From Pseudodesulfovibrio profundus (GTDB taxonomy: Bacteria > Desulfobacterota > Desulfovibrionia > Desulfovibrionales > Desulfovibrionaceae), in assembly GCF_900217235.1 (NCBI RefSeq), contig NZ_LT907975.1, forward strand, positions 2,951,001 through 3,015,000: 64,000 nt of DNA, given 5' to 3'. The notes beneath the pieces are model-generated. The model worked only from the letters and a program-made list of their open reading frames with translations, did not search any database and was not told where the DNA came from. Position 1 is the first letter of the stretch. Every line of letters begins with the position of its first letter. Position numbers and translations under genes: made by a program. Positions 18,473-28,088 of the stretch are shown piece after piece.

Positions 18473-18533
18473 TATGCTTTATCGTAATCCAGCGGGTCAA
18501 AAAAAGTGTGATCTGCTTACTCTTCGGTGCAAA

Positions 18534-20087
18534 TCACACAATGGATTCCTGCGAAATACCGTATTTCTCGAGGATTTCAGTCAGCCGTACCCTGAGATTG
18601 GTCGTAGTCTTGGCGATGAGTTCGAGGTTGAGCAGCACCATGATGTCGACCCGGAAAATGGCCTTGGTCCAAAGATCCTTCAGTGCACCCTGCAACTCGG
18701 GTTCGAGACTGAGCATATCCATGGTCCCGACCAGTTGCTTGACGGTCTTCGGCTTGAACAGCAATGTTCCTTCACGGGTGACGTCATTGGCGAAGAGTTG
18801 TTTCTTCCGAATTTTGGACATCCCCTTCAAGCCATCCACTGTTTCTTCGGCCACGCGTCTTGCCCGGCCGCTTCTGACCTGAATTTTTCCGCCTTCGGAA
18901 CGGCCCACTTCTGTGAGGATGTGGATAGTATGGTTTTCGAGCAAAAAGTACAGGATGCGCTCAAGTATCGCCACGGAGAAATCCCCGGTCAGCGGCCTGA
19001 TGGCTTCGATTTGCTCGGGTACCAGCGTTTCCAGCGCTTTGAAGAACGAATAGCTCGTCCTGCTGATGGTAATGGATGTTCCGATACCAACAGCAATGAC
19101 TTGATCCATCAGAAATTTGAATTCGGCCTGCGCCTGTTTGACCTCTTCGGGCGAGCGTGTGTCAGAGCCGGGGTTTTCCTTTTCAGCTTTGGCAGTGGCC
19201 AGCCTGTCGGCATAGGCAGTCTCAAAGTCTTTGGCCACCGTATCGATACAGGTGATCCGCGCACTTTGGATGAACTCGGTTTTCGAGAGTTCTTTTGCCT
19301 TCGGGAGCGCGCTCATGCCTTTGACAAGGATGGAGTGAATCAGCTTGGCGCGGGTGGCGACTTCGTCATTGGTCCGCGTTTCAACGTAGCTGTTCTGGAT
19401 GCGTGTCTTGTCGATCTTTTGCGTAATCGGATTGAGCTTGGAAAGAATGTCATCAAAGAGGAAGCGGATAACCAGGAAATTTCGTTCCTTGGAAATGTTG
19501 TATTTTTTGCCCTCAATGATTTCACGGTGCGCTTCGGCCACCCGACTGGTGATGAACTGCTCGACAAAGGCTTTCCAGAAATTGACGTCCAGTTCATGCT
19601 TTTCGATGAGAGCGCTGTAGTCCTTGAGTGCGCCCTGGCCGAAGTAGCGAAGCACGATCTCCTCGAAGTTGTCCGTGATCAATGCCATGCCGTACACGAT
19701 GCCCTGCACGCACTTGATGAGCAGGTTTTCCGTGTTGAGCAGGGTGGCCTGCAACTCCTTGGCTTTCTCGTCGTCCTTGGTCTTTACCGCTTTTTCGTGA
19801 TGAACGAGCAGGACGATGAACTGGGAGATGTGCTGGTGAATGTACTCATACCCGGGGTGATCCCCGCGCCCACACAGCAACTCAACGACAGAAGCCTGCT
19901 GGGATTTTATCAGGGGATATTCGTTGATGGCACCGTGGTTGATCTCAATGAACGTCAAAAGGAGTTCCCGTTCCATCACTTCACGGAGGGCTGAACGGTC
20001 TTTCAGCGCGCGCAGTTTGGATTGGTACGTCGTCAGACGCTGCTCAACCTGAAGCCGGGTTGTATTCTCTTGGACTTGTCTGCTCAT
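18534..20087 (-). CDS. Large hypothetical cytoplasmic protein
   Basis: I do not recognise this 517-residue protein. It starts with a helical, basic segment and shows no signal peptide, no membrane segment and no recognised catalytic motif. Composition (many Leu, Glu, Lys) suggests an all-helical fold. The start has a weak ribosome site. It is likely conserved in related sulfate reducers because the frame is long and clean, but this is inference. It is monocistronic, convergent with purU, with short runs of A/T upstream. Confidence 0.7.
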   Translation of the reverse strand: MSRQVQENTTRLQVEQRLTTYQSKLRALKDRSALREVMERELLLTFIEINHGAINEYPLIKSQQASVVELLCGRGDHPGYEYIHQHISQFIVLLVHHEKAVKTKDDEKAKELQATLLNTENLLIKCVQGIVYGMALITDNFEEIVLRYFGQGALKDYSALIEKHELDVNFWKAFVEQFITSRVAEAHREIIEGKKYNISKERNFLVIRFLFDDILSKLNPITQKIDKTRIQNSYVETRTNDEVATRAKLIHSILVKGMSALPKAKELSKTEFIQSARITCIDTVAKDFETAYADRLATAKAEKENPGSDTRSPEEVKQAQAEFKFLMDQVIAVGIGTSITISRTSYSFFKALETLVPEQIEAIRPLTGDFSVAILERILYFLLENHTIHILTEVGRSEGGKIQVRSGRARRVAEETVDGLKGMSKIRKKQLFANDVTREGTLLFKPKTVKQLVGTMDMLSLEPELQGALKDLWTKAIFRVDIMVLLNLELIAKTTTNLRVRLTEILEKYGISQESIV

Positions 20088-20355
20088 GGTGATCGAATCG
20101 ATTGTTAATACGGTATGAATTCGATTGAACCCTATGCCAACTCAGGTTTTTTTGCAAAAAAAAAGTATAACAATCAGTTGTTGAGGGGGCTCAGGCTGTG
20201 GGTGACAAGCCTTCTATGTCGTGCAGGGGGCTCATGGAAGATCGAGGGGGTAGGGTGAAGAGATGAAACATAATCGTTTCACGCTGTTGTAGGGAGAAGA
20301 GCGTGGTCGCCCATGTTTCCTTGACCGCCTGGAGTAAAAAGGCAATAAATACGGT

Positions 20356-20667
20356 GTGATTACTTGCACCAAATGTGGAACGCGCAATGATGACGAGGCC
20401 CGCTCCTGCCGCAAATGCAGCAAGAAGCTCCAGTCCTCCCGTCAGCCGTATGTTCCCCAGGAACCCGTCCAGCCGCCACTTTCCCGGTTTACACCGCAGG
20501 GATTGCCGCCAGATCAGTGGCGTTCGTTCAGGCGCTTGCTGGAGGCTTGGGCCTACCTGGCCGTGCTCATCGCCGTGGGAGCCGGGTGCGTCTATTATGA
20601 AACATGGTGGCCGCTGTATCCTGCGGTGGCCGTGCTCGCCCTTTTGCTGCGATTCCGTCGTATCTAG
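20356..20667 (+). CDS. Small zinc-ribbon membrane protein
   Basis: A 103-residue protein. A zinc ribbon sits at the N-terminus (CTKCG ... CRKCSK, spacing typical of a four-cysteine ribbon), followed by a proline-rich linker, then two hydrophobic segments (about residues 65-82 and 86-100). The GTG start at 20356 is the only one that keeps both cysteine pairs; its ribosome site is weak. Proteins of this layout are common and mostly without assigned function. Confidence 0.6.
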   Translation: MITCTKCGTRNDDEARSCRKCSKKLQSSRQPYVPQEPVQPPLSRFTPQGLPPDQWRSFRRLLEAWAYLAVLIAVGAGCVYYETWWPLYPAVAVLALLLRFRRI

Positions 20668-20777
20668 TTCCCGAATGAATAGGCGCAGTACAAGCGTCAC
20701 CACGCTCCTTGTTTTGAAGAGGCGTCTGCTTTGGCTGGTGCAGAACCCAGCTATGGCGGGATTGTCTGGTGGGCAGA

Positions 20778-21305
20778 CTACTGCTGTGTTTCCGGCTGTC
20801 CTTCGGTGTCGTTCTGTTGCGGTTCTTCCTGACCGGCCTTGATCGCCTTTTCCAGGTCTTCTTCCAACAGTTCGGGGATGGATTTATCCCAAAATTCGTC
20901 GTCTTTCTTTTCCTCAAGGGTCTTTTCCGAGCAGGCCACGATGTTGGCATCGGTGGGGCAGTCAGGTACCGAAAACTGGACGACCGCACACTTGGTCGCT
21001 TCGTCGAACTTGTAGGGGATCGTTCTGGTGATCGTCTTGAATTCCTTTCCCTGCAGACGGATGAAGTCCTTGTATACGCCGACAAAGAAGTGGGATTCCT
21101 TTTTGGCGTAGAAGACCGAGTACAGGTACAGGTTGTCTCGGACCTTGGTCACATAGTTGACCTCGGCGGGCGACTTGCACAGGGCGTTTGCCACCACTTC
21201 CCGGCCGATCTTGATGTCCATGTCCATGAATTCCGTTGCCATGGCCGAAGAGGCGGTTATTACAACCGTCATGAGAGCGAAGATGAAAATTCTGCAGTGT
21301 CGCAT
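20778..21305 (-). CDS. Exported hypothetical protein
   Basis: A 175-residue protein with a clear signal peptide (hydrophobic residues 5-20, cleavage after AMA near residue 23). The mature domain holds three cysteines (CKSP, CAVV, PDCPTD) that could form disulfides. The last 40 residues are acidic and glutamine-rich, likely disordered. I cannot assign a family. The next gene upstream on the same strand (21312-21521) is six bases away and is probably in the same transcript. Confidence 0.65.
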   Translation of the reverse strand: MRHCRIFIFALMTVVITASSAMATEFMDMDIKIGREVVANALCKSPAEVNYVTKVRDNLYLYSVFYAKKESHFFVGVYKDFIRLQGKEFKTITRTIPYKFDEATKCAVVQFSVPDCPTDANIVACSEKTLEEKKDDEFWDKSIPELLEEDLEKAIKAGQEEPQQNDTEGQPETQQ

Positions 21306-21311
21306 GGGCGA

Positions 21312-21521
21312 TTATTCTCCAAGGTCGAGAAACAACTGAAATCCGTCAGGATCTGACGTTTCGCATTTCTCCTTGCATCCACAGCACTGATAGTGGCCCT
21401 TTTTCAGGTACCATATGGCTTTCCACGACCAGTCACAGTTGAAATACTCGTATACGGATCGATCCACAGCGCCACGATAGCGTCTGTAGCCCTGTTCTTT
21501 TATTTCTTTCTCAAAGTTCAT
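21312..21521 (-). CDS. Small cysteine-rich hypothetical protein
   Basis: A 69-residue protein starting at the ATG at 21521; the open frame continues upstream, but no better start is seen. The C-terminal part carries four cysteines in a CCGC..C pattern (HYQCCGCKEKCE), a possible metal site. It lies just before an exported hypothetical gene on the same strand. No family recognised. Confidence 0.5.
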   Translation of the reverse strand: MNFEKEIKEQGYRRYRGAVDRSVYEYFNCDWSWKAIWYLKKGHYQCCGCKEKCETSDPDGFQLFLDLGE

Positions 21522-21699
21522 CGTCAGTTTTGTCCCTTTAGTTAAGGGTGATGTACACCGCGAGGGCGTTTTTTGCAAAAGAGGGCGCATAGTGCAAGCC
21601 TTAGTTTTCTTTCGCACGAACAGGCGCTCTCGTCACGGTTTTTGCAACATGATGTGGAATCGGCATCACACGTCAAAAAACGAACGCAAGGATCGGACC

Positions 21700-22851
21700 G
21701 TGACACTTCCGCAGATCAGCCTCGTCACCTATACGTACAACGATACGTCACTCACACGGGAACTCATACGACACACCGTCGATTTCACTATCCAGCCGTA
21801 TGAAATCATCGTGGTTGATGATGGATCGAACACGCCGTTTCATATGGATGACGCCCCGGAGAATCTGCGTATCATCCGGTTTGAGCGCAATCAGGGTATC
21901 GTCAAAGCCAAGGCCACCGGAATGTCCATGGCGTCCGGTGAGTACCTGCTGTCCATTGATTGCGACATGCGCTTGCGTGCGGATTGGCTTGAGCGGTGTC
22001 TGCCTGTTGTGAAGGATCAATCTGTCGGCATGGTCGGCGGCGCAGTGGAAAATCGCTCCGGCGACAATCTGGTCTCCCGCTATCTGCACCACTTTGGAGA
22101 CAATCACAACCATGGACATGCCGGGATGGTCGATTTCATTCCGGGCTGTGCATTTTTGATGCGTCAGGAAGTCTGGGATCACTCCGGCGGATTTCTTGGT
22201 CACACCGATCAGATTGGCGAAGACGACTACTTGTGCACCCGCCTGAAGCGGCTTGGATACCAATTGTATAGTGATGGCTCGGCCAAAGCGTGGCAGGTGA
22301 GGCAGATATCGCGCACCATGTTGTGCCGACGCATGTGGCGGCGCGGACGAGTGCCCATCCACAGACAGGCACTTGGTGCAGCGAAAAAAAATGGGATGCA
22401 TGGTCTTATGGACTGCTTGTCCAGATCATTGGTACTGCCGATGCTGGAACGGGTTGCAAGGGCTGATCGCCTCAAGGAACCGCTGTTCTTGTATTTGGAG
22501 CTGTTGCATCTGGCGCATGGGTTGCTGGATACCATCAATCACCTTGAGGAGCGCGGACAGGTGGGTGCTCTTGTTCGTGCTGATCTCGTTGCTTCCTTTG
22601 GCGCTCTGTTTGTCGAGACTCCGCGAATTCTGACCATGTTGCAGGCAGACATGAATGCCATGGGTGACGGCGTGGCCTTTGATCAGAACATGGTGCAGGA
22701 AACCCCTTGGAAATCGCTGTTTTCGTTCATTGACCGACTCAGCGAGAACGGGATACTTGCGTATCTCGAAACCCACGGCGTGCCTGAGTTGATTCGCGAG
22801 GAAATGGATCAGGTGCTCGATCCTTCCACCCGCATCCGTCGAGCCGGATAG
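21700..22851 (+). CDS. Family 2 glycosyltransferase
   Basis: GT-A fold transferase of about 383 residues. Motifs: YTYNDTSLT, the nucleotide-binding VVDDGSN, the metal-binding DCDMR (a DxD variant), and the catalytic-region EDDYLCTRLKRLGY. The C-terminal ~130 residues are helical and not typical of the family core. The GTG at 21700 is preferred because AAGGA lies just upstream; the frame extends a further 36 codons. The product is unknown; polysaccharide or protein glycosylation is likely. The next gene begins within ten to seventy bases on the same strand. Confidence 0.82.
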   Translation: MTLPQISLVTYTYNDTSLTRELIRHTVDFTIQPYEIIVVDDGSNTPFHMDDAPENLRIIRFERNQGIVKAKATGMSMASGEYLLSIDCDMRLRADWLERCLPVVKDQSVGMVGGAVENRSGDNLVSRYLHHFGDNHNHGHAGMVDFIPGCAFLMRQEVWDHSGGFLGHTDQIGEDDYLCTRLKRLGYQLYSDGSAKAWQVRQISRTMLCRRMWRRGRVPIHRQALGAAKKNGMHGLMDCLSRSLVLPMLERVARADRLKEPLFLYLELLHLAHGLLDTINHLEERGQVGALVRADLVASFGALFVETPRILTMLQADMNAMGDGVAFDQNMVQETPWKSLFSFIDRLSENGILAYLETHGVPELIREEMDQVLDPSTRIRRAG

Positions 22852-22923
22852 TTTCCTCTGTTGATCTCCCTGTTCGTGGCGGATTTCTTGCCCTTGCCGG
22901 AGCAAAATGATACCTCCCTCGCC

Positions 22924-23517
22924 ATGAGTTACCTTCAGGATTTCAAAGCGGCGTGTAGCCGGACAAGAAAAATGGATCTGGGTGACTTCGCCTTGAGCGA
23001 AGAGCATATGGCCATTGATCAGACCATTCTCAATGCGGTGGAGGAAACTGGACACATCCCGTTTGCCCAGCGTGCCGAGAATGCCTTTAATGTCAATTTC
23101 GGCATGTTTCACATGTTGGCCAAGAAATTTCATATTCCCGGCGCTACCATGACCATCGGAAACGTGGCCGTGAACGGCGAAATGCGCCTGCCGGTGCAGC
23201 ATGGGGATTTCCGCAAAATGGTTGCCGACCAGACCGGCGAGGATAATCTCGGGCGGTACCACATCTGGACCACGTTGCCAGGCGGTTGGATTCTGGATCA
23301 CGCGGTGCTGTCGGGATTGCACGGCGACGGCATCGTGACCGTCAACGACATGATCCCTGCCGAGCGGTTCATTTATGGTGATGCTGATGCTCTTCCCCAT
23401 GGCTTGACTTATCATCCAATGGTGGTCGGCGTGGAGTTTTTCGTGGCATCCGGCACCATTGATCAGGAAGCCATGGAATATCTTATGGGCGAGCGATTCC
23501 CCAAACAGTATTCCTGA
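22924..23517 (+). CDS. Hypothetical protein after the glycosyltransferase
   Basis: I do not recognise this protein of about 197 residues. The frame is open from 22861 and the start is unclear: ATG 22924 is chosen, a TTG at 22861 is the alternative, and neither has a strong ribosome site. It is soluble, slightly acidic, with a segment YHIWTTLPGGWILDHAVL that recalls the strand-turn-strand of papain-like or transglutaminase folds, but the catalytic residues cannot be placed. It is probably cotranscribed with the glycosyltransferase. Confidence 0.5.
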   Translation: MSYLQDFKAACSRTRKMDLGDFALSEEHMAIDQTILNAVEETGHIPFAQRAENAFNVNFGMFHMLAKKFHIPGATMTIGNVAVNGEMRLPVQHGDFRKMVADQTGEDNLGRYHIWTTLPGGWILDHAVLSGLHGDGIVTVNDMIPAERFIYGDADALPHGLTYHPMVVGVEFFVASGTIDQEAMEYLMGERFPKQYS

Positions 23518-23540
23518 TCGCCAGCAGTCCTTCATTAATA

Positions 23541-23640
23541 AAACAATTTCGCCGAAGGCGAGAGCGGGATTCCAAAGGGGCATCCCCCTTTGGCCGCCAG
23601 AGGCGAAGTCACCTGACAATCCCGCCAAAGGCGGTCTCCC
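23541..23640. repeat. Dispersed, inverted relative of the 270-bp repeat
   Basis: This stretch contains the reverse complement of the same hairpin modules as the tandem repeat at 3302-4090: GACTTCGCCTC, GCGGCCAAAGGG, CCCTTTGGAATCCCG. It is a compact partial copy placed between a gene end and the polA terminator. Confidence 0.8.
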
Positions 23641-23661
23641 CTCAGTTCTCAACATGTAAAT

Positions 23662-23692
23662 AAAAAAGCCGCCCATTTGGACGGCTTTTTTT
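23662..23692 (-). terminator. Terminator of polA
   Basis: Read on the minus strand, AAAAAAGCCGTCC and GGGCGGCTTTTTT form a stem with a short loop and a T run, 12 bases after the polA stop codon. Confidence 0.85.
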
Positions 23693-23703
23693 GTCATATT
23701 AAT

Positions 23704-26355
23704 CTAGTGCGCTTCGGCCCAGTTCTTGCCGATTCCCATGTCCACCTTGAGTGGGACATCCAGGTCGGCAGCACCCTGCATGATCTCCATCAGTCGTTTG
23801 CCGGCTTCTACGATCGTTGCTTCGGGGGCTTCGATGATCAATTCATCATGCACCTGAAGGATGATGCGTGCGCCCAGTTCCTTCAGCTTCTTGTCCTTGT
23901 GCGCGGCGACCATGGCCATCTTGATGATATCGGCAGCGGTGCCCTGAATGACCGTGTTCACGGCCTGCCTGCGTGCTTCGCTGGCCTGCATGTTGTTGCG
24001 GGAGTGCAGCTCCGGCAACAGTCGGCGGCGTCCGGCAAGGGTGGTTACGAAACCGTGCTCTTCGGCATCCTTGACGACACTCTCGTAGTATTTTTTGAGG
24101 GTAGCGAGTTTCTCGAAGTAGCGTTCGGTGAATTCCTTGGCTTCGGTCTGCTTGATCTTGAGTTCGCGGGCCAGTTTCTGCACGCCCATGCCGTAGATCA
24201 GACCGAAGTTGATGGTCTTGGCGTTGCGACGCTCGTCGTCCTGCACTTCGTCAGCGGTTTTGTCCATGATCAGGGCCGCGGTACGGGTGTGGATGTCTTC
24301 GTCGTTGCGGAACGCATCCAGAAGTTCCGGGTCCTTGGAGAAATGGGCGAGTACGCGCAGTTCGATCTGGGAATAATCGGCGGCAGCCAGCAGATTCCCT
24401 TGGGTGGCCGTGAAGCATGAGCGCATGCGCGGCCCGTACTTTCCACGGATGGGAATATTCTGCAGGTTGGGCTTGGAACTTGAGAGGCGTCCTGTGGCCG
24501 TTGCCAACTGGTTGAAATGGGTGTGCAGCCTGGAGGCATCATCCACCAGTTTCGGCAGCGGTTCCAGATAGGTTGAGCGGAGCTTTTCCAGCATCCGATA
24601 TTCGAGGATATCCTCCACGATGGGATGGGCGTCGCGAATCTTTTCCAGAACCTGGTTGGCGGTGGAGCGTTGGCCTGTGGAGGTCTTGGCTCCGGCCTTG
24701 ATCTCCAGCTTGTCGAAAAGAACCGAGGCCAATTGCTGGCTGGAGCGGATGTTGAATTCCTCGCCTGCGTGCTTGATGATGGAGCGGGTCAGGGCGGAAA
24801 GCTGACCGGCCACATCGTCCAGAAAATCCTTGAACGCATCCAGATCAACGCCGATGCCCGCCTTCTCCATGGAGACCAACGCCGGGATGAGCGGTTGCTC
24901 CAGATCGCCCATGAGCTTGCCCAGATGGGCCTGCCTGATCTGGTTCTCTATGCCGCGCATGTAGGCCAGAGCAGCCGTGCCTTTGGCCTGCGGATGTAAG
25001 CTCTCGGCAGCGTCGGCAAATTCAGAGCGGCCATCCTGAAAGATGGATTGGCGCAGGCGATCCCAGGAGTAGTTACGTGCTTCCGGGTCGAGCAGGTACG
25101 CGGCAAGGGAAAGATCAAACCACTGTGAAGAGAGGATGTAGTCCCACCCCTCGTCCAGTCGAAGGAGTTCCTGCAAGGAAGGAGTCGCGATGATCGATGT
25201 GTGCTCCAGCGCACGGATCAAATCCGGAATCGGGCCGGTATAGCGGTATTCTTTGCCTTCAAACCCGATGTAGAATGCGCCGTCCTCGAATGTCAGTCCA
25301 ATGTCTTCTCCGGCCAGTGACGGCAGGTCGCCGACCATATCCGTTTCCGTGGCTTCCAGAGGAGCAGTGTCTTTTTTGGGAGCAGGGGCTGCATCGCCGA
25401 ACAGCGAAAGCATGCCGTCGGCTGTGGCGGGTTTGCCTGCCTTCTTAGTGGAAGGAGCCGCTGTGACCTTGGAGGTCGGCGCCGGAACGATGCGCTTGAG
25501 ACTGCGCAGTTCATACTCTTCCAGAAACGCGAGCAGTGCATCGGCATCTACCGGATTCAGAGCAAAATCATCCAGAGGAACGTCGCAGCAGTCGGCCTTC
25601 ATGCGGGTCAATTCACGATAGGTGAATACATTGTCCAGTTCCGGTTCCACCTTTTCGCGCAATTTCTCCGGCAGGCGGGTGTAGTTTTCCCGCAGGTCTT
25701 CAAGGGTGGGGCCGGTCTCGGCAAAAATTTTGCGGGCTGTGACCGGGCCGACTTTGGGGATGCCGGGGATGTTATCCGCGGAGTCGCCGATAAGCGCCTG
25801 AAAGTCAGGCCATGTTGTGGGTTCCATCCCTTCCTTTTCACGGAAGCCTTCCAGCGTGTAGATGGTTTCCTTGCGCCCGTGCTGGCTGACCATGACCACA
25901 TTATCGTCAAGGCACTGCTTGAGGTCCTTGTCCGAGGCCAGAATAATAACCGGGCGTTCTGCCTTGTATTTTTGAGCCAGTGCGCAGATGCAGTCATCCG
26001 CCTCGACACCGTCCGAGACCATCAGCTTGAGGCCGAGCAGTTCGACTCCCTGCTGCACCGGTTCGATCTGCTGGGCCAGCGGTTCCGGCATGGCAGGGCG
26101 GTTGGCCTTGTACTCTTCATACAGATCGTTGCGGAACGTCTTGCCCTTGCCATCCATCAGGAAAGCCACATGGCTGGGCTTTTCATCGCGGATCAGGTTC
26201 ATGAGCACCCGCATGACCGTATTGATGGCATTGGTCGGGAATCCGTCCGAGCGCGAGAGGTCGGCACGGGCGTAAAACGCGCGGTAGAGCAGGGCGGTGC
26301 CGTCGATGAGGTAGACGGGGTCTTGGTCGAAATTGAGACGTTCTTTTATGGACAT
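23704..26355 (-). CDS. polA: DNA polymerase I
   Basis: Repair and Okazaki-fragment polymerase, about 883 residues from the ATG at 26355. The N-terminal 5'-3' nuclease (residues 1-290) is intact: LIDGTALLYRAFYA, ASDKDLKQCL and IPGIPKVGPVTA are visible. The middle domain (about 330-490) lacks the DxE metal motif of the 3'-5' exonuclease, so proofreading is probably lost, as in Taq. The polymerase motifs are complete: ADYSQIELRVLAHFS (A), RRNAKTINFGLIYG (B), LQVHDELI (C). Terminators bracket it on both sides, so it is a single-gene unit. Confidence 0.97.
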   Translation of the reverse strand: MSIKERLNFDQDPVYLIDGTALLYRAFYARADLSRSDGFPTNAINTVMRVLMNLIRDEKPSHVAFLMDGKGKTFRNDLYEEYKANRPAMPEPLAQQIEPVQQGVELLGLKLMVSDGVEADDCICALAQKYKAERPVIILASDKDLKQCLDDNVVMVSQHGRKETIYTLEGFREKEGMEPTTWPDFQALIGDSADNIPGIPKVGPVTARKIFAETGPTLEDLRENYTRLPEKLREKVEPELDNVFTYRELTRMKADCCDVPLDDFALNPVDADALLAFLEEYELRSLKRIVPAPTSKVTAAPSTKKAGKPATADGMLSLFGDAAPAPKKDTAPLEATETDMVGDLPSLAGEDIGLTFEDGAFYIGFEGKEYRYTGPIPDLIRALEHTSIIATPSLQELLRLDEGWDYILSSQWFDLSLAAYLLDPEARNYSWDRLRQSIFQDGRSEFADAAESLHPQAKGTAALAYMRGIENQIRQAHLGKLMGDLEQPLIPALVSMEKAGIGVDLDAFKDFLDDVAGQLSALTRSIIKHAGEEFNIRSSQQLASVLFDKLEIKAGAKTSTGQRSTANQVLEKIRDAHPIVEDILEYRMLEKLRSTYLEPLPKLVDDASRLHTHFNQLATATGRLSSSKPNLQNIPIRGKYGPRMRSCFTATQGNLLAAADYSQIELRVLAHFSKDPELLDAFRNDEDIHTRTAALIMDKTADEVQDDERRNAKTINFGLIYGMGVQKLARELKIKQTEAKEFTERYFEKLATLKKYYESVVKDAEEHGFVTTLAGRRRLLPELHSRNNMQASEARRQAVNTVIQGTAADIIKMAMVAAHKDKKLKELGARIILQVHDELIIEAPEATIVEAGKRLMEIMQGAADLDVPLKVDMGIGKNWAEAH

Positions 26356-26514
26356 ATATCTATCGCTGGTTTGTTGTTGTCGATGGAAACGCAATCTACC
26401 GAAGAGGCGCAAAGTCAGCAAGGCCTAAGCAGGCTCGATGCGATCTCTCCTTGAGGGGGCAGTCGGTCGTTGATGTATTTCAAGTGAACGTGGTCGATGG
26501 ATTTCCCAGAGAAA

Positions 26515-26550
26515 AGAGAAGCCCCGGACTGTTCCGTTCGGGGCTTCTCT
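26515..26550 (-). terminator. Terminator of the DHH-CobU-CbiR operon
   Basis: An 11-bp perfect stem (AGAGAAGCCCC / GGGGCTTCTCT) with a 14-base loop. Read on the minus strand it is followed by TTTTC. It lies 30 bases after the DHH gene stop and separates that operon from polA. Confidence 0.86.
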
Positions 26551-26579
26551 GGATTCTTTGAGTAATCTTTCGGGGATGA

Positions 26580-27575
26580 TCAGATGCGGCTGATGGTCTT
26601 CTTTCCGCCCTTGCCGAACCGCTTGAGCAGGAAAATCTCGGGATCTTCCCCTTCCAGTTCTTCAAGGGAGACTTCGGCCCGGGCCGCCTGCTTGTGTCCG
26701 CCGGCGCTCCCCAGTCCATTCATCAGCTTCTGGGCCATGGTGCCCATGTCGCGACGCAGTCCGTCACCGCGCAGGATACAGACGAGCTTATCCTCTGACG
26801 TGCCGGAAACCACGACCCACGGTACATTGTGTACCCGGGTGAAGAAGTCGGCAACAATGACAAGGATGTCGGGGTTTTCCACGCCACCGCAGTGGGCGAA
26901 CAGTCCCTGGCCGATCCGGCGCAGGTTGTAGAAGGCGCGGGAAAAATAGCGCATCCAGTCGAGGTGGAACTCGCTTCGGCTGATGCGGTTCATCAGCTTG
27001 GAGTCCGAGAATTTCGACAGATACTTGAACGCGGCCATGTCCGCATCAATGAACTTGCGCTCAAAGGTGCGGGTGTCGCACCGAATACCATACATGAGTG
27101 CCGTGGCCAGCAGCTTTGCCGGACGGATTTTCATGTTGTAGAGGTACTCGGTCATCATCGTGCAAACCGATCCGTACTGGGGGCGCACATCGACAAAGTC
27201 GGCCTGAGGCAGTGCGTCCTGGGAAAGGGGATGATGGTCGATGATCACGTCGAATTCCAGGTCCTGAAATTCGGGGTTGTGATGCGGTTGTGAATCCACC
27301 AGCGCGAACTTGTCGTACTGGGCCGCCAGGTTGGGAATGAGTTTCCGGGTCGGAATACGGCAGTACCGGATCATGGACAGGTTGTCCGGCCGCTTGACTT
27401 CGTTGATCTGGGCAATGGCCGCTTCATTGACCTTGCGGGCCATGATACGACGTAACGCCAGTGCCGAACCGAGTGCATCGGGGTCGGCATTGATGACGAT
27501 GAGCCAGTTGTCCTCTTTACTGAACAGTGAGAGCAGATGCTCTACCTGGTCATCAAGCTGTTTGAACAGTGCCAC
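26580..27575 (-). CDS. DHH/DHHA1 family phosphoesterase
   Basis: A 331-residue phosphoesterase with metal ligands in NADPDALGSA, VDSQPH and IIDHHPL, and the DHHA1 glycine motif GSAGGHK near the C-terminus. The family includes NrnA (nanoRNase and pAp phosphatase) and c-di-AMP or c-di-GMP linear product hydrolases, so a nanoRNA or pAp role is likely, but not proven. Its start is three bases from the end of cobU, and it is the last gene of a cbiR-cobU-DHH operon. The link to cobamide metabolism may be only transcriptional. Confidence 0.9.
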   Translation of the reverse strand: MALFKQLDDQVEHLLSLFSKEDNWLIVINADPDALGSALALRRIMARKVNEAAIAQINEVKRPDNLSMIRYCRIPTRKLIPNLAAQYDKFALVDSQPHHNPEFQDLEFDVIIDHHPLSQDALPQADFVDVRPQYGSVCTMMTEYLYNMKIRPAKLLATALMYGIRCDTRTFERKFIDADMAAFKYLSKFSDSKLMNRISRSEFHLDWMRYFSRAFYNLRRIGQGLFAHCGGVENPDILVIVADFFTRVHNVPWVVVSGTSEDKLVCILRGDGLRRDMGTMAQKLMNGLGSAGGHKQAARAEVSLEELEGEDPEIFLLKRFGKGGKKTISRI

Positions 27576-27578
27576 GTA

Positions 27579-28088
27579 CTATCCCTGTTTCAGGGTTAAC
27601 GGTAGTCCTGCCGTGACCAGAAACGCCTGGTCGGCAATTCGGGCAACGCGTTGGTTCAGCGCGCCGAGACTCCGTATGAATGCACGAACCCCACTCCCTG
27701 CTGGGAGTGGCCCGAGCCCGGTTTCACACGAAACCAGGATCAAGTCCGTATCCTTCCAATCTTCAAGAACATCTATTAATTCTTGAATCTTTTCCTCTTC
27801 ACATCCCGCCTCGCGGCAGGAAAAGAGCCAATAATCCAAACTGTCGACCAGCAAGGGCCGAACTGTCAGACTAGCCTTTCTCAGCATACGAGGCAAGTCC
27901 TCGGAAACTTCAGCAACTTCAATCGTTTCGGAGCGAGTTTGTCGGTGGCGTTTGATCTGTTCGCGAAACTCCAGGTCACGCGCTTTTCCCGTGGCAATGA
28001 ACAACCCCGGTTCTTCGCATTCGGCCAGCAGATTCAGTGCGAAATCAGATTTGCCTGATTTGTTGCCGCCAAGGACAAATGTGATCAT
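27579..28088 (-). CDS. cobU: Adenosylcobinamide kinase / phosphate guanylyltransferase
   Basis: CobU, 169 residues. It phosphorylates adenosylcobinamide and attaches GMP, the activation step of the cobamide nucleotide loop. The P-loop is GGNKSGKS; the family's HRQTR motif with the guanylylated histidine follows, then LVDSLDYWL and the SCETGLGPLPAG loop. The ATG overlaps the cbiR stop codon by four bases. Pairing with CbiR gives a salvage unit: CbiR cleaves imported cobamides, and CobU reactivates the product. Confidence 0.94.
   Translation of the reverse strand: MITFVLGGNKSGKSDFALNLLAECEEPGLFIATGKARDLEFREQIKRHRQTRSETIEVAEVSEDLPRMLRKASLTVRPLLVDSLDYWLFSCREAGCEEEKIQELIDVLEDWKDTDLILVSCETGLGPLPAGSGVRAFIRSLGALNQRVARIADQAFLVTAGLPLTLKQG

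Noticed and set aside
18474-19994. A 506-codon plus-strand frame opposite the 517-residue gene
   Set aside because: One strand must be false; the minus-strand frame has charged, balanced composition and a normal start, and this one does not.
22426-23697. A 423-codon minus-strand frame overlapping two plus-strand genes
   Set aside because: It runs through the glycosyltransferase and the repeat, and its N-terminus is repeat-derived.
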